Source of the DNA: Nocardia sp. CC227C
GTDB taxonomy: Bacteria > Actinomycetota > Actinomycetes > Mycobacteriales > Mycobacteriaceae
Length of the DNA: 64,000 nt
Direction of reading: 5' to 3'
NCBI RefSeq assembly: GCF_030767025.1
Contig: NZ_JASITE010000025.1
Location: forward strand, 1 to 64,000
Shown: piece by piece, positions 1-7,672 of the stretch
Numbering within the stretch: the first letter of the stretch is position 1
How the letters are laid out: every line of letters starts with the position of its first letter
Position numbers and translations under genes: made by a program
Notes under the pieces: model-generated
Told to the model about the DNA's origin: nothing
Database searches by the model: none
Seen by the model: the letters and a program-made list of their open reading frames with translations, nothing else

Positions 1-1157
1 TGTACGTCCTCGCCGCCGACCAGCGGCCGCTCGGCCTCGGCGCGCGCGGCCTCGGAGATCTTGGCGAGCTTGGCCTCGTCCGGCTTGCCCTCGGCGTCGA
101 CCAAGCCGATCTCGTCGCCGCCCATATCTTTGCGGCCGCCCGCGAGCAGGTACGGCGCCTTGGCGTAGCCGTGGTCGCGCAGCGACATGATCAGCAGCTT
201 GGGGGAGAGAGGCTTGCCGGTGTTCCAGGCCGGGCACTGTGACTGGCAGCGACCGCATTCGGTACAGGTGGTGACGTCGAGGATGCCCTTCCAGCTGAGG
301 TCCTCGAACTTGCCGACGCCGAAGGTGTCGTTGTCGGGATCGGCGGTCTCCATATCGATGGCCAAGCCGGCGGACATCATGGGCTTGGCCGCGCCCAGGG
401 CGACGTCGCCGTCGTCCTCACGCTTGAAGTAGATGTTCGGGAAGGCGGCGAACCGGTGCCAGGCCACGCCCCACGTCAGGTTGCGGCCGACCAGCAGCAG
501 GAAGAGGCTGCCGGACATCAGCTTCACGAACGCGAACATGGAGATCATGACCGGGCTGGCGGGCAGCAGTTCGGCGACCCGCATGGTGAAGAAGTCGGTG
601 GCCGGGTTCGCGTGTCCGTAGGTCGCGATCTTGCCCGCCTTGACGAAGACCATGCCCAGACCCTCGAGCAGGACGATGGCCTCGATGGTGTACGCCGGGC
701 CGAACTTCGAACCGCTGAAGCGCGACAGCCGCTCCGGCATGCGCGGGTGGTTCAGCTGGCGAATGACGATCAGCGTGATGATGCCGACGACGGTGCCGAT
801 GCCGAGGATCTCGTCCCACAGGTGGTAGATCGCCCAGTTGCCGAAGATCGGCCAGTGGAATTCGGGGTTGAACGTTTGTCCGTACGCCTCGAAGAAGAGG
901 ATGAAACCGCCGAGGAAGCCGATCATCACCAGCCAGTGCGCCCAGCCGACGGTGCGGAATTTGTTCATCCGCGTGTGGGCCAGGAACTCGATGAGCATCT
1001 GTTTGAAGCGCGGGAAGAACGGCCGCCAGCGATCGGGTGCGGGCTGGCCGACCATGACGGTGCGTGCGATTCTCGCCACACCGCCGACGAACGACGCCCA
1101 ACACAAAAGACTGAGCGTCGCTCCGATCGCGCCCAGCGTCACTGTCAGGGCATTCAT
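1..1157 (-). CDS. Membrane-bound Fe-S oxidoreductase (heterodisulfide reductase-like), 3' end outside window
   Basis: The 385 visible residues begin with about five hydrophobic segments resembling a cytochrome-b/nitrate-reductase-gamma-like membrane domain. A cytoplasmic 4Fe-4S binding motif CTECGRCQSQCP follows near residue 290. The C-terminal part, where relatives carry a second cluster motif and two CCG domains, lies beyond position 1. Length and layout match the mycobacterial protein Rv0338c, an iron-sulfur-binding reductase of about 880 residues that sits next to iniR/iniBAC as here. The electron donor and acceptor are unknown. The start is the ATG at 1157, chosen because it opens directly into the first membrane segment. 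A 9-bp inverted repeat lies about 80 bp upstream. Confidence 0.85.
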   Translation of the reverse strand, partial: MNALTVTLGAIGATLSLLCWASFVGGVARIARTVMVGQPAPDRWRPFFPRFKQMLIEFLAHTRMNKFRTVGWAHWLVMIGFLGGFILFFEAYGQTFNPEFHWPIFGNWAIYHLWDEILGIGTVVGIITLIVIRQLNHPRMPERLSRFSGSKFGPAYTIEAIVLLEGLGMVFVKAGKIATYGHANPATDFFTMRVAELLPASPVMISMFAFVKLMSGSLFLLLVGRNLTWGVAWHRFAAFPNIYFKREDDGDVALGAAKPMMSAGLAIDMETADPDNDTFGVGKFEDLSWKGILDVTTCTECGRCQSQCPAWNTGKPLSPKLLIMSLRDHGYAKAPYLLAGGRKDMGGDEIGLVDAEGKPDEAKLAKISEAARAEAERPLVGGEDV

Positions 1158-1237
1158 GTCGCGACCTTTCTTCGGGCTACGAGCCTGCGCGGGGTTGGCC
1201 TGCTCCAACTCCGGTGTGCACGTATCTTAACGAACAG

Positions 1238-1259
1238 TAAGTTACCCGCCGGTAACTTA
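1238..1259. promoter_or_regulatory. Perfect 9-bp inverted repeat, probable repressor operator
   Basis: Arms TAAGTTACC and GGTAACTTA are separated by CGCC. The site lies 81-102 bp upstream of the leftward Fe-S oxidoreductase start, just upstream of a TAAGAT sequence (1224-1229, minus strand) that could be its -10 box. Size and symmetry resemble TetR-family operators, but no regulator gene for it was identified. Confidence 0.55.
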
Positions 1260-1446
1260 TCCGTCCAGAGCTTTCCCGCACTGTAAATCGCGACAAATCC
1301 GGAGCCCAACCAAGGGTCGGCTAACTTGCACAGCTCACAAGCGCCGCCGGGAAACGAATGTCGCATATCACCACCTGTTGGACTAAGCTCACGCTGTCCG
1401 TTGTGCTGTGCGCATCTTCACACTGCTCGGGGAGGTTCTCGCTGAC

Positions 1447-1465
1447 ATTCGCGCCCCACGCGCGA
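1447..1465. promoter_or_regulatory. 7-bp inverted repeat upstream of secreted-protein gene
   Basis: Arms TTCGCGC and GCGCGAA flank CCCAC, about 77 bp before the start at 1542. It may be an operator or a leader hairpin. Apart from this and the 1238-1259 repeat, nothing else stands out in the 384-bp divergent spacer 1158-1541. Confidence 0.3.
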
Positions 1466-1541
1466 ACGTGTCACGAGGGAAGCGTGAGCTCTCGCGGTGA
1501 CGATGCGGCAGCGGAGACCTGATGATCGATTGGATAACCGA

Positions 1542-2216
1542 ATGAAGTTTCGCGGCACCATTGCGGCGGCTGCCCTGGCGATCGGCGCACTGACCGCCGG
1601 TTCCACCGTCGCGCATGCCGAAGAGGCGCCCGCGCCCCAGGATGTGAGCTACTCCGTCAAGCTCGTCGACAAGACCATTGTCGCCACGCTGAAGAACGGC
1701 ACGTTCGAGCTCACCGAGGTCGCGGTCGAGGGTGGGGAACCCGAAGACAAGCAAACGGTGGTGAACGTCAAGGACACCCAGGGCGCCACCCTGATCGCCT
1801 TCCCGCTCGCCTTCGATGTCGCCGGGTCCGAGGTCGAGGTGAAGTCGAAGCTCGAGAACGAGGACTCGGTGCTCGAGGTCGTTCCGGAGGCCCCGGCCGA
1901 CTTCCAGCCCGGCACCCAGCCGCTCGCCGTGCAGCCCATCGCGTCGCCGATGGAGGATCAGCGCGCGATGAACAGCTTCTCGAGCCAGTTCGGCATGGCC
2001 ACCGCCATCGGCGGCTTCGTCGGCACTGCCATCGGGGCCATCATCGGCTGCATCGTGACCATCCCGGCCATGTGCGTTCCCGGCCTGGTCGCGGGCGCGG
2101 GCATCGGCGGCATTCTCGGCACCATCGCGGTGGGCGGGCCGACCCTGATCGCTGCGGGCCTGGAGCTCATCCAGACCCTGCAGGCGCCCCCGGGCACCAC
2201 CAAGTGGGCCAACTGA
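1542..2216 (+). CDS. Secreted protein with C-terminal hydrophobic glycine-rich segment
   Basis: The 224-residue product starts with a typical Sec signal peptide cleaved after about residue 26 (ATVAHA-like AxA site). A polar beta-type domain spans roughly residues 30-140. A glycine/alanine-rich hydrophobic stretch follows (about 160-210), with glycine-zipper spacing and two cysteines. The ATG at 1542 is preferred over the in-frame ATG at 1497 because it places the signal peptide at the N-terminus. No enzymatic motif is visible. Export to the envelope or medium is likely, and the glycine-rich end may insert in or associate with a membrane. A strong hairpin terminator follows 18 bp after the stop. 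Confidence 0.75.
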   Translation: MKFRGTIAAAALAIGALTAGSTVAHAEEAPAPQDVSYSVKLVDKTIVATLKNGTFELTEVAVEGGEPEDKQTVVNVKDTQGATLIAFPLAFDVAGSEVEVKSKLENEDSVLEVVPEAPADFQPGTQPLAVQPIASPMEDQRAMNSFSSQFGMATAIGGFVGTAIGAIIGCIVTIPAMCVPGLVAGAGIGGILGTIAVGGPTLIAAGLELIQTLQAPPGTTKWAN

Positions 2217-2234
2217 CCTACGACACACCGTGAT

Positions 2235-2274
2235 GCGTACGGCCCCGCCTCCACAAGGAGGCGGGGCCGTACGC
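2235..2274 (+). terminator. 18-bp perfect stem-loop terminator
   Basis: Arms 2235-2252 and 2257-2274 pair perfectly around an ACAA loop. It has no T-tract, as is common in actinobacteria. It ends the secreted-protein gene. Confidence 0.8.
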
Positions 2275-2316
2275 GTATCACACCTGCCGTGCGGTCGAAC
2301 GCCCAGAACAGACGAA

Positions 2317-2355
2317 ACCCCTCATGATCTGCGGAGGTCGCAAACCATGAGGGGT
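2317..2355 (-). terminator. Hairpin downstream of the 37-codon ORF
   Basis: Perfect 10-bp arms ACCCCTCATG (2317-2326) and CATGAGGGGT (2346-2355) enclose a 19-nt loop and are followed on the minus strand by TTTCG. It lies 23 bp beyond the stop of the small ORF at 2378. Confidence 0.5.
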
Positions 2356-2377
2356 ACTCCCCGTGGTCGGGTTGAGG

Positions 2378-2491
2378 CTACGCGCCCCAGTTGCAGGAAC
2401 CCGCGGCGTTGCCCGCCGAAATGGTGCACATGGACTGAATGAGCTTGAGCAGCATTCCGGCGACACCGGTATCGCCTGCGATGAAGAGCAT
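2378..2491 (-). CDS. Small ORF, 37 residues, function unknown
   Basis: ATG at 2491 is preceded by GAGG with about 6-nt spacing. The product has a short hydrophobic N-terminus (MLFIAGDTGVAGMLLKLI) followed by a polar tail containing two cysteines and ending NWGA. It has its own downstream hairpin, which supports a real transcript. It is too short for family recognition. It could be a small membrane or secreted peptide, or the remnant of a longer gene. Confidence 0.4.
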   Translation of the reverse strand: MLFIAGDTGVAGMLLKLIQSMCTISAGNAAGSCNWGA

Positions 2492-2579
2492 GAGGTACCT
2501 CGAAAGTTCGTGTGTGCAAATGGCTCTGACGCGTGCAGCGCCAGCAATTCGGTACCTTACCTAGAATTCGTGTTTTCGC

Positions 2580-3422
2580 CTAGTTCGCATCGAGACCGAT
2601 GCGGCCGCTGTAACTCCGTGTGCCCCGTTCGCGGCCGAAGCGGCCGAAGCTGCGTTCGACCATGTCGAAGCCACCGTCCTCGCGCACCAGCAGCACCGTG
2701 CTGCTCCGGGTGCCGTGCAGGGTGTGGGCGATGAAACGGGCGGAGGCGGTGCGTTCCATGCGGCGGCTCAGACCGGTGTCGGGGAGTTCGGTGTCGAGGG
2801 CGCGGGTGCGGTCGGCCAGCACCCGGAGATACCCCTCGATATCTCCGGGTGCGGACTCGACCACCGCGCGCAGTGCCCGCACACCGTCGCGGACCTTGGG
2901 CCAGGCGGGTTGGTCGGTGCCGGTGCGGATGTGGTGGGAATCGGGTCCGGTCGAACCCACCACCGCGCCATTGGAGATGCCGTGGAAGCCGGGGGCGAGT
3001 TCCCGGGGCGCGGACGCGCTGCGGTTGCTGTGCCACCACAGTGTCTCCAGATCCGAAACCACCAGGTTGTAGCCGTTGTAGTCGTCCGGCTCGGCGGCCA
3101 GCGTGCGCACCGTCTTCTCCGGATCGGTCGCGCCGCGCAGGAAATCGAGCAGCAGCGCGCCGCGGGAACGGGCATCGGCGCGATTCTCACCGGGCCGCCG
3201 CACATTCGTCACCGTCGCGAACCGCCGTGTCCCCGGGGCCACGCCGAGCCAGGTGCCGGGGATCGCACCCCCGGCGCCGAGGTCGCGGCCCGCCAGCAGT
3301 TCCGGGTCCTCCGGCCACCACCGCAGCGCTTCGGTTGCCCGCGTGTAGAACTCGTCCCGATTCGCGGCCACGATCAACCGGTACTCCGGATGCGCCCGCC
3401 ACCCGACCAATACCAAACACAT
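2580..3422 (-). CDS. NRDE (TANGO2-like) family protein
   Basis: The 280-residue product starts MCLVLVGWR and carries the diagnostic NRDE tetrad at residues 21-24, inside a V-A-A-N-R-D-E-F context. It covers the whole NRDE/TANGO2 domain length. The family has been linked to heme trafficking and lipid homeostasis in eukaryotes, while the bacterial role is not settled. An ATG six codons upstream exists, but the start at 3422 is preferred because family members begin with Met-Cys. The next gene upstream on this strand is separated by a terminator. Confidence 0.85.
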   Translation of the reverse strand: MCLVLVGWRAHPEYRLIVAANRDEFYTRATEALRWWPEDPELLAGRDLGAGGAIPGTWLGVAPGTRRFATVTNVRRPGENRADARSRGALLLDFLRGATDPEKTVRTLAAEPDDYNGYNLVVSDLETLWWHSNRSASAPRELAPGFHGISNGAVVGSTGPDSHHIRTGTDQPAWPKVRDGVRALRAVVESAPGDIEGYLRVLADRTRALDTELPDTGLSRRMERTASARFIAHTLHGTRSSTVLLVREDGGFDMVERSFGRFGRERGTRSYSGRIGLDAN

Positions 3423-3542
3423 AACCCCAGCATGCCGCACGACGACTGGCCGGGCATACCGCCCGACCGGGCAGATGCGCCCCGGGGCACCGCCTCTGCG
3501 CTGCCACCGGTCGGCAGCGGCATCGCCCTCGCCAGGTACGCG

Positions 3543-3574
3543 AAAGGCCGGTAGCGCAAGAGCTACCGGCCTTT
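3543..3574 (-). terminator. Hairpin terminator after first S1 protease
   Basis: A 13-bp stem (AAAGGCCGGTAGC, 3543-3555, with its complement 3562-3574) and a 6-nt loop, flanked by A/T tracts on both strands. It lies 15 bp past the protease stop. Confidence 0.75.
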
Positions 3575-3589
3575 TCGAGGGTGTGGAGA

Positions 3590-4915
3590 TCAGGTGCGGA
3601 CGCGCAGCCCCGGGTTGTCGGAGAGGACGACACTCACCGGCTGGGCGAACAGCTGCGGGGTGTTGCCGGTCAGCAGGCCGATCAGGTTGGGGATCTCGCA
3701 GATCGGGTAGTCGGCGACCGAGGAGGCCGAGGAGATGCCAAGGGCCAGGGTGCCGGTGACGATCGGACCGCCGGAATCACCCGGGAGGGCGCAGATATTG
3801 GCGGAGAAGCTCTGCGTGAGCTGTCGGTCGCCGACCTGCACCACCTGGTCGATCGCGTTCACCACGCCGCAGCTGAAGCCGGTGCGCGATCCGGACTTGC
3901 AGACCGGGGCGCCGACGACCGGAATCGCCACGCCCGTGACGGCGATCGGGTTGTTGCCCGGAACCCGCACCAGGTTGTTGTCGAAACGATCCCGCACCCG
4001 ATCGTCGACGGACAGGATCGAGTAGTCCTGGTTGCCCAGCACCGACTTCTGGAAGGTGCCCAGCTTCGCGCCCGGGTTGTCGCCCGGCAGCAGCTCGTAC
4101 GCGCCGGGCGAGTTCGCGCCGCCGGTGGCCGGGATGTTCGGGTTGCAGTGGCCCGCGGTGATGTTCACGGTCCGGCCCGCGCTGTCGGTGCCGTTGAAGC
4201 CCAGCGAGCAGCGCAGCGACATGCGGCCCGCCACCGAGGCGTAGCCGTCACCGGCGGCCAGCGGTCCGCCCGTGGCGTCGGCGATCTCCCCGGCCGTGCG
4301 CACATCGGCCTCTTCACCCGACACCGGCGGCGCGGGCATCACGATGACGCGCGCCGGATCCACGAAGCTCGGCAGCGGCAGGTCGGAGGTGTCCGCCCGC
4401 ACCGCGATGCTGTTGTTCACGGTGTCGATGGCCACGCCGCGCACCAGCTTCGACACCGCCTCCGGCTGCTCGTCCAGCCAGCGCTGGAAGGCGTTCTTCT
4501 CGCCGCGCAGCACGGATTCGCTCTTGGCCACGTCGCGCACCTCGAAGCCCGCGTCGGTGGCGGCCTGGCGGGCGGCGTCGAAGTTCTCGCCCTGCGCCAG
4601 CGCGACGACGCCCTGCCCGACCTCGTTGAGCCAGGCGCCGCCGAACACCTGCGGGAACTGCCGCTGCGCGGTGGTGGCGAACGCCGCCACCTGCTGGGCC
4701 AGTTCGGCGCGATCCAGGTACTCCTGCGGAGAGATCCTCAGGTCACGCTGGACGGCGTTGATCAGTTCCTGCGGCAGGTTCGCCGCCGGTTCCGCATGGG
4801 CACTCGCCGCCAGGGGCCCGGCTGTCAGCAGCGCGGTGGCCGCGATCGCTGCAGTACGGACGAGGGCGCGCGGTCGGCCCGCGGCAGGCGAAAAACGCAT
4901 ACGTGGCAGGAGCAT
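3590..4915 (-). CDS. Secreted S1-family serine protease (alpha-lytic/streptogrisin type), copy 1
   Basis: The 441-residue preproprotein has a signal peptide (about residues 1-41) and a pro-region of roughly 180 residues typical of alpha-lytic-protease-like enzymes. A chymotrypsin-fold domain follows. The catalytic triad is visible: His256 in TAGHC, Asp297 in NQDYS, Ser381 in GDSGG. Six cysteines in the mature part could form the three disulfides usual for this group. An ATG at 4900 is an alternative start. It is probably exported and self-processed, with unknown substrate. The next gene is a diverged paralogue in the same orientation 112 bp upstream, so the two look like a tandem duplication. 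Confidence 0.9.
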   Translation of the reverse strand: MLLPRMRFSPAAGRPRALVRTAAIAATALLTAGPLAASAHAEPAANLPQELINAVQRDLRISPQEYLDRAELAQQVAAFATTAQRQFPQVFGGAWLNEVGQGVVALAQGENFDAARQAATDAGFEVRDVAKSESVLRGEKNAFQRWLDEQPEAVSKLVRGVAIDTVNNSIAVRADTSDLPLPSFVDPARVIVMPAPPVSGEEADVRTAGEIADATGGPLAAGDGYASVAGRMSLRCSLGFNGTDSAGRTVNITAGHCNPNIPATGGANSPGAYELLPGDNPGAKLGTFQKSVLGNQDYSILSVDDRVRDRFDNNLVRVPGNNPIAVTGVAIPVVGAPVCKSGSRTGFSCGVVNAIDQVVQVGDRQLTQSFSANICALPGDSGGPIVTGTLALGISSASSVADYPICEIPNLIGLLTGNTPQLFAQPVSVVLSDNPGLRVRT

Positions 4916-5027
4916 GAGCCGACTATATGGTGTCGAGCCCGTTATGCCTACTTATCTCGGGGTGACGTTTCGGTATTCCGCAGGCTAACGAGCGGCGTGT
5001 CGGCTTCAAGATCACAGCGTGTCGCAT

Positions 5028-6392
5028 TCACCCGACGTGCGAGCGGGTGCGCACCTGGATGCCACTGCCCAGTCCGCCGCCGGAATTGGCGTCGATATCG
5101 GCCAGAATGGAGCGGATCGGAATGCCCAGGGTGGCTGTTCCACCGTACTGCGCCAGCGCCGTGTTGGCCTCGTTGCAGTTCGGCGCGTCGGCGGCATTCG
5201 AACCACTGGTGATACCCAGGGCCAGCGTGCCGGAGACGATGGCGCCACCGGAGTCACCGCCCAGCGTGCACGCGCTGCTGGCGAAGCCACGAATGATCTT
5301 GGAGTCGCCCTCGGCGGTGTAGAGCTGCGTCTCCACCCGGTCGGCCACCACGAAACCGCAAGTGAACGTGGAGGATTGGCCCGACTTGCAGACCGGCGCG
5401 CCGACGATCGGATCCGCCACTCCGGTGATGGTGAGCGTGGTGCCGTTCGAGCCGCGCACCGACGGCTGGTCCATGCCGTTGCGCACGGCCGCGTCGTTCA
5501 GCTTGATGACCGAGTAGTCGAGCGAGCTGCGCCCGCCCAGCTGCGAACTCACGAAGGTGCCGACCTGCGGGCTGGCCGCCAGATCCCGCACGTTCGGCAG
5601 GTACACATCGGCCTGCTGATCGGCCTTGCCGAAATTCGGATTGCAGTGTCCGGCAGTGATGTTGAGGGCATTGCCGCCCGCGTCGGTGGCGTTGAAGCCG
5701 AAGGAGCACACGTCCACGCTCTGCAGCGAGGTGTCGCCCAGCGAGGTCGGGGCGCTGATATAGGTGTCGCCGCCCATGGGACGACGCTCCACCGGACCGC
5801 CGCTGCCCGGGGAGAGAATCACTTTGATATTCGCGATGAGCGTCGGCAGATTCAGCAGGTGGCCGACCGGGGTATTGGCGACCGACAGCACCAGCTGGCT
5901 GTTGAGGAAGTCGATGGCCACCGAATTGATGGCCGAGGACAGATCCATGGGCAGTTCGGCGATCCACGAATTCAGCTGGCCCATGGCGAATTCCAGATTG
6001 TCCGCGCTGACCGGGGCCAACCGGGTCTGATACCCGGCATCGGCCGCGGTCTTGGCGGCGTCGACCGAGGTGACCGCCACGACGGGTTTGCCGTCCTGGC
6101 CGAGCCACGCGCCCGCGTATTCCTTCGGCCGCTCGGTCCGGAAATCCCGTGCGTAGTCCCGCAATTCCTGGGCGCGCGCCGAGCGATCCAGATACTCGGC
6201 CGGTGTCATACCGAGGTCACGCTGAATGGCCTGCGCCAGTTCCGGGGGCAACTGGTCGGCCGTGATCCGCGGCGATACCGCCTCATCGGCGAGCGCGGGT
6301 GCCGCAGCGAACAGGGGGCCGACTAGAACGGTCGAGGTGAAAGCGATGGTGGCTGCTCGAACCGCGGCGCGACGCGCCAAGAACTTGCGCAT
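5028..6392 (-). CDS. Secreted S1-family serine protease, copy 2
   Basis: The 454-residue paralogue of the adjacent protease has the same layout: signal peptide to about residue 36 (cleavage after PALA), pro-region with the shared PAEYLDR motif, then the protease domain with His249 (TAGHC), Asp292 (SLDYS) and Ser381 (GGDSGG). The triad is intact, so both copies should be active. The C-terminus is longer by a Gly/Ser-rich tail. It may share a transcript with, or be expressed separately from, copy 1, since no obvious hairpin lies in the 112-bp gap. Confidence 0.9.
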   Translation of the reverse strand: MRKFLARRAAVRAATIAFTSTVLVGPLFAAAPALADEAVSPRITADQLPPELAQAIQRDLGMTPAEYLDRSARAQELRDYARDFRTERPKEYAGAWLGQDGKPVVAVTSVDAAKTAADAGYQTRLAPVSADNLEFAMGQLNSWIAELPMDLSSAINSVAIDFLNSQLVLSVANTPVGHLLNLPTLIANIKVILSPGSGGPVERRPMGGDTYISAPTSLGDTSLQSVDVCSFGFNATDAGGNALNITAGHCNPNFGKADQQADVYLPNVRDLAASPQVGTFVSSQLGGRSSLDYSVIKLNDAAVRNGMDQPSVRGSNGTTLTITGVADPIVGAPVCKSGQSSTFTCGFVVADRVETQLYTAEGDSKIIRGFASSACTLGGDSGGAIVSGTLALGITSGSNAADAPNCNEANTALAQYGGTATLGIPIRSILADIDANSGGGLGSGIQVRTRSHVG

Positions 6393-6497
6393 GGAGTCCC
6401 TTCATAGTGCACCAGCAGACCGCGAAGCCCCATGGTGAGGGTTACACCGGTCAGCGCATCACTTTATGCCATAGCGCACAGAAGGTCGCCACTTGTA

Positions 6498-7622
6498 TCA
6501 GTTCTCGTCCCGCAGCCAGGGATCGTTGAAAATGGGCGGCGGCGGGATCTCCAGTGTGGGCAGCTCCGGCGGTCGGTAGATATACGGCGGCACCCGGGTG
6601 GTGGTCGACGGGCGTGTCGTGGTGGAACTCGGCGGCGGCTCGGTGGTGGTGGGCGGCGGTTCCGGCGTCGGGGGCGGAGGCGGCTCGGGTTCCGTTGTCG
6701 GCGTGGGCGCTTCGACGGCGGGCGGTGGGGCGGGGAGCGGGGACTCCTCGGCCGGTGTCGGTTCCGGCGGCACCGCGCCGGCGGTGGCGAAGGGTTCCGA
6801 CCGCACCTCGCCGCGCGGTGGGCCCGGCTTCTCCTCGTCCGGACGCAACATCGCGGCGACACCCAGGCCACCCAGGAGCAAACCGACCAGGGCAGCCGCC
6901 ACGGCGATCAGCAGCGGTCCGCGATTGCGGGCGGGCGGCTCCGGGGCCTGCTCCTCGGACTCCGCGTCCACGGCCGGCTCGGTGGTGGTGGACGCGGGAA
7001 TGGCGACCGAGTACGCCTGCGCGGGCGGGTCCGGCACCGGAATGGTGGGCAGCACCTCGGTGACGTCGGAGTAGTTCTCGGTGACCGTGGGATCGGGCGG
7101 GGTGACACCCGCCGGGGTGGAGAGGACGGCGGCGAGGGCGGCTCGCGCGGCCTGGTAGGCGAAGGATTTACCGGTGTCGGAGTCGGGCGTGGGTAGGTCG
7201 CGCTCGCTGACCAACACCACCGATTTCAAGCCCAGATAGTCCAGCGCTTCGCGGACGGCGCGGACGTTCTCCTCCGGCCAGGCGGTCGGGTGGGTGGCGT
7301 AGAACTCCGCGGGACCCTCGAGATATTCGGCGGTCAGGTTGATCAGGCAGAACGCGGCGGTGGCCCACAGATCCTCGGCGCGATACGCCTCACCGTCGTC
7401 GACCGGGATGCCCGCCGGGTCGCCGACGGCCGCGGCGAATCCGCCGATGGAGTGCGTATGGCCTTCCGGCTGCTCTCCGCCCAGTTCGGCGTCACCGTCG
7501 TCGGACATGTGCAAGCGCGACTCGCGGACGATGTAGTGCACCGGGAGGGTGGCATCGTCCCCGGTCACGATCGCGGCGACGCATTCGTCGTCCGCGATCC
7601 GCAGGCCCACCCCAGTGGCCAT
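6498..7622 (-). CDS. Membrane-anchored protein with Hsp70-like N-terminal fragment and Pro-rich exterior tail
   Basis: The 374-residue product begins MATGVGLRIADDECVAAIV, resembling the first phosphate loop of actin/Hsp70 ATPases, but the later motifs (phosphate 2, adenosine) are absent. A single transmembrane helix lies at about residues 236-258. A Pro/Thr/Glu-rich tail of about 115 residues follows, suited to crossing the cell wall. The start at 7622 is preferred over 7676, which would overlap iniR. It is the third gene of a leftward operon with iniR and a full Hsp70-fold membrane protein, so a role in sensing or transducing envelope signals to IniR is plausible. This is inference. Confidence 0.65.
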   Translation of the reverse strand: MATGVGLRIADDECVAAIVTGDDATLPVHYIVRESRLHMSDDGDAELGGEQPEGHTHSIGGFAAAVGDPAGIPVDDGEAYRAEDLWATAAFCLINLTAEYLEGPAEFYATHPTAWPEENVRAVREALDYLGLKSVVLVSERDLPTPDSDTGKSFAYQAARAALAAVLSTPAGVTPPDPTVTENYSDVTEVLPTIPVPDPPAQAYSVAIPASTTTEPAVDAESEEQAPEPPARNRGPLLIAVAAALVGLLLGGLGVAAMLRPDEEKPGPPRGEVRSEPFATAGAVPPEPTPAEESPLPAPPPAVEAPTPTTEPEPPPPPTPEPPPTTTEPPPSSTTTRPSTTTRVPPYIYRPPELPTLEIPPPPIFNDPWLRDEN

Positions 7623-7672
7623 CCTCGTTACCTCACTCGGTGCGTGCGGGTCTGGCGTCCGCGCCCCGAGGC

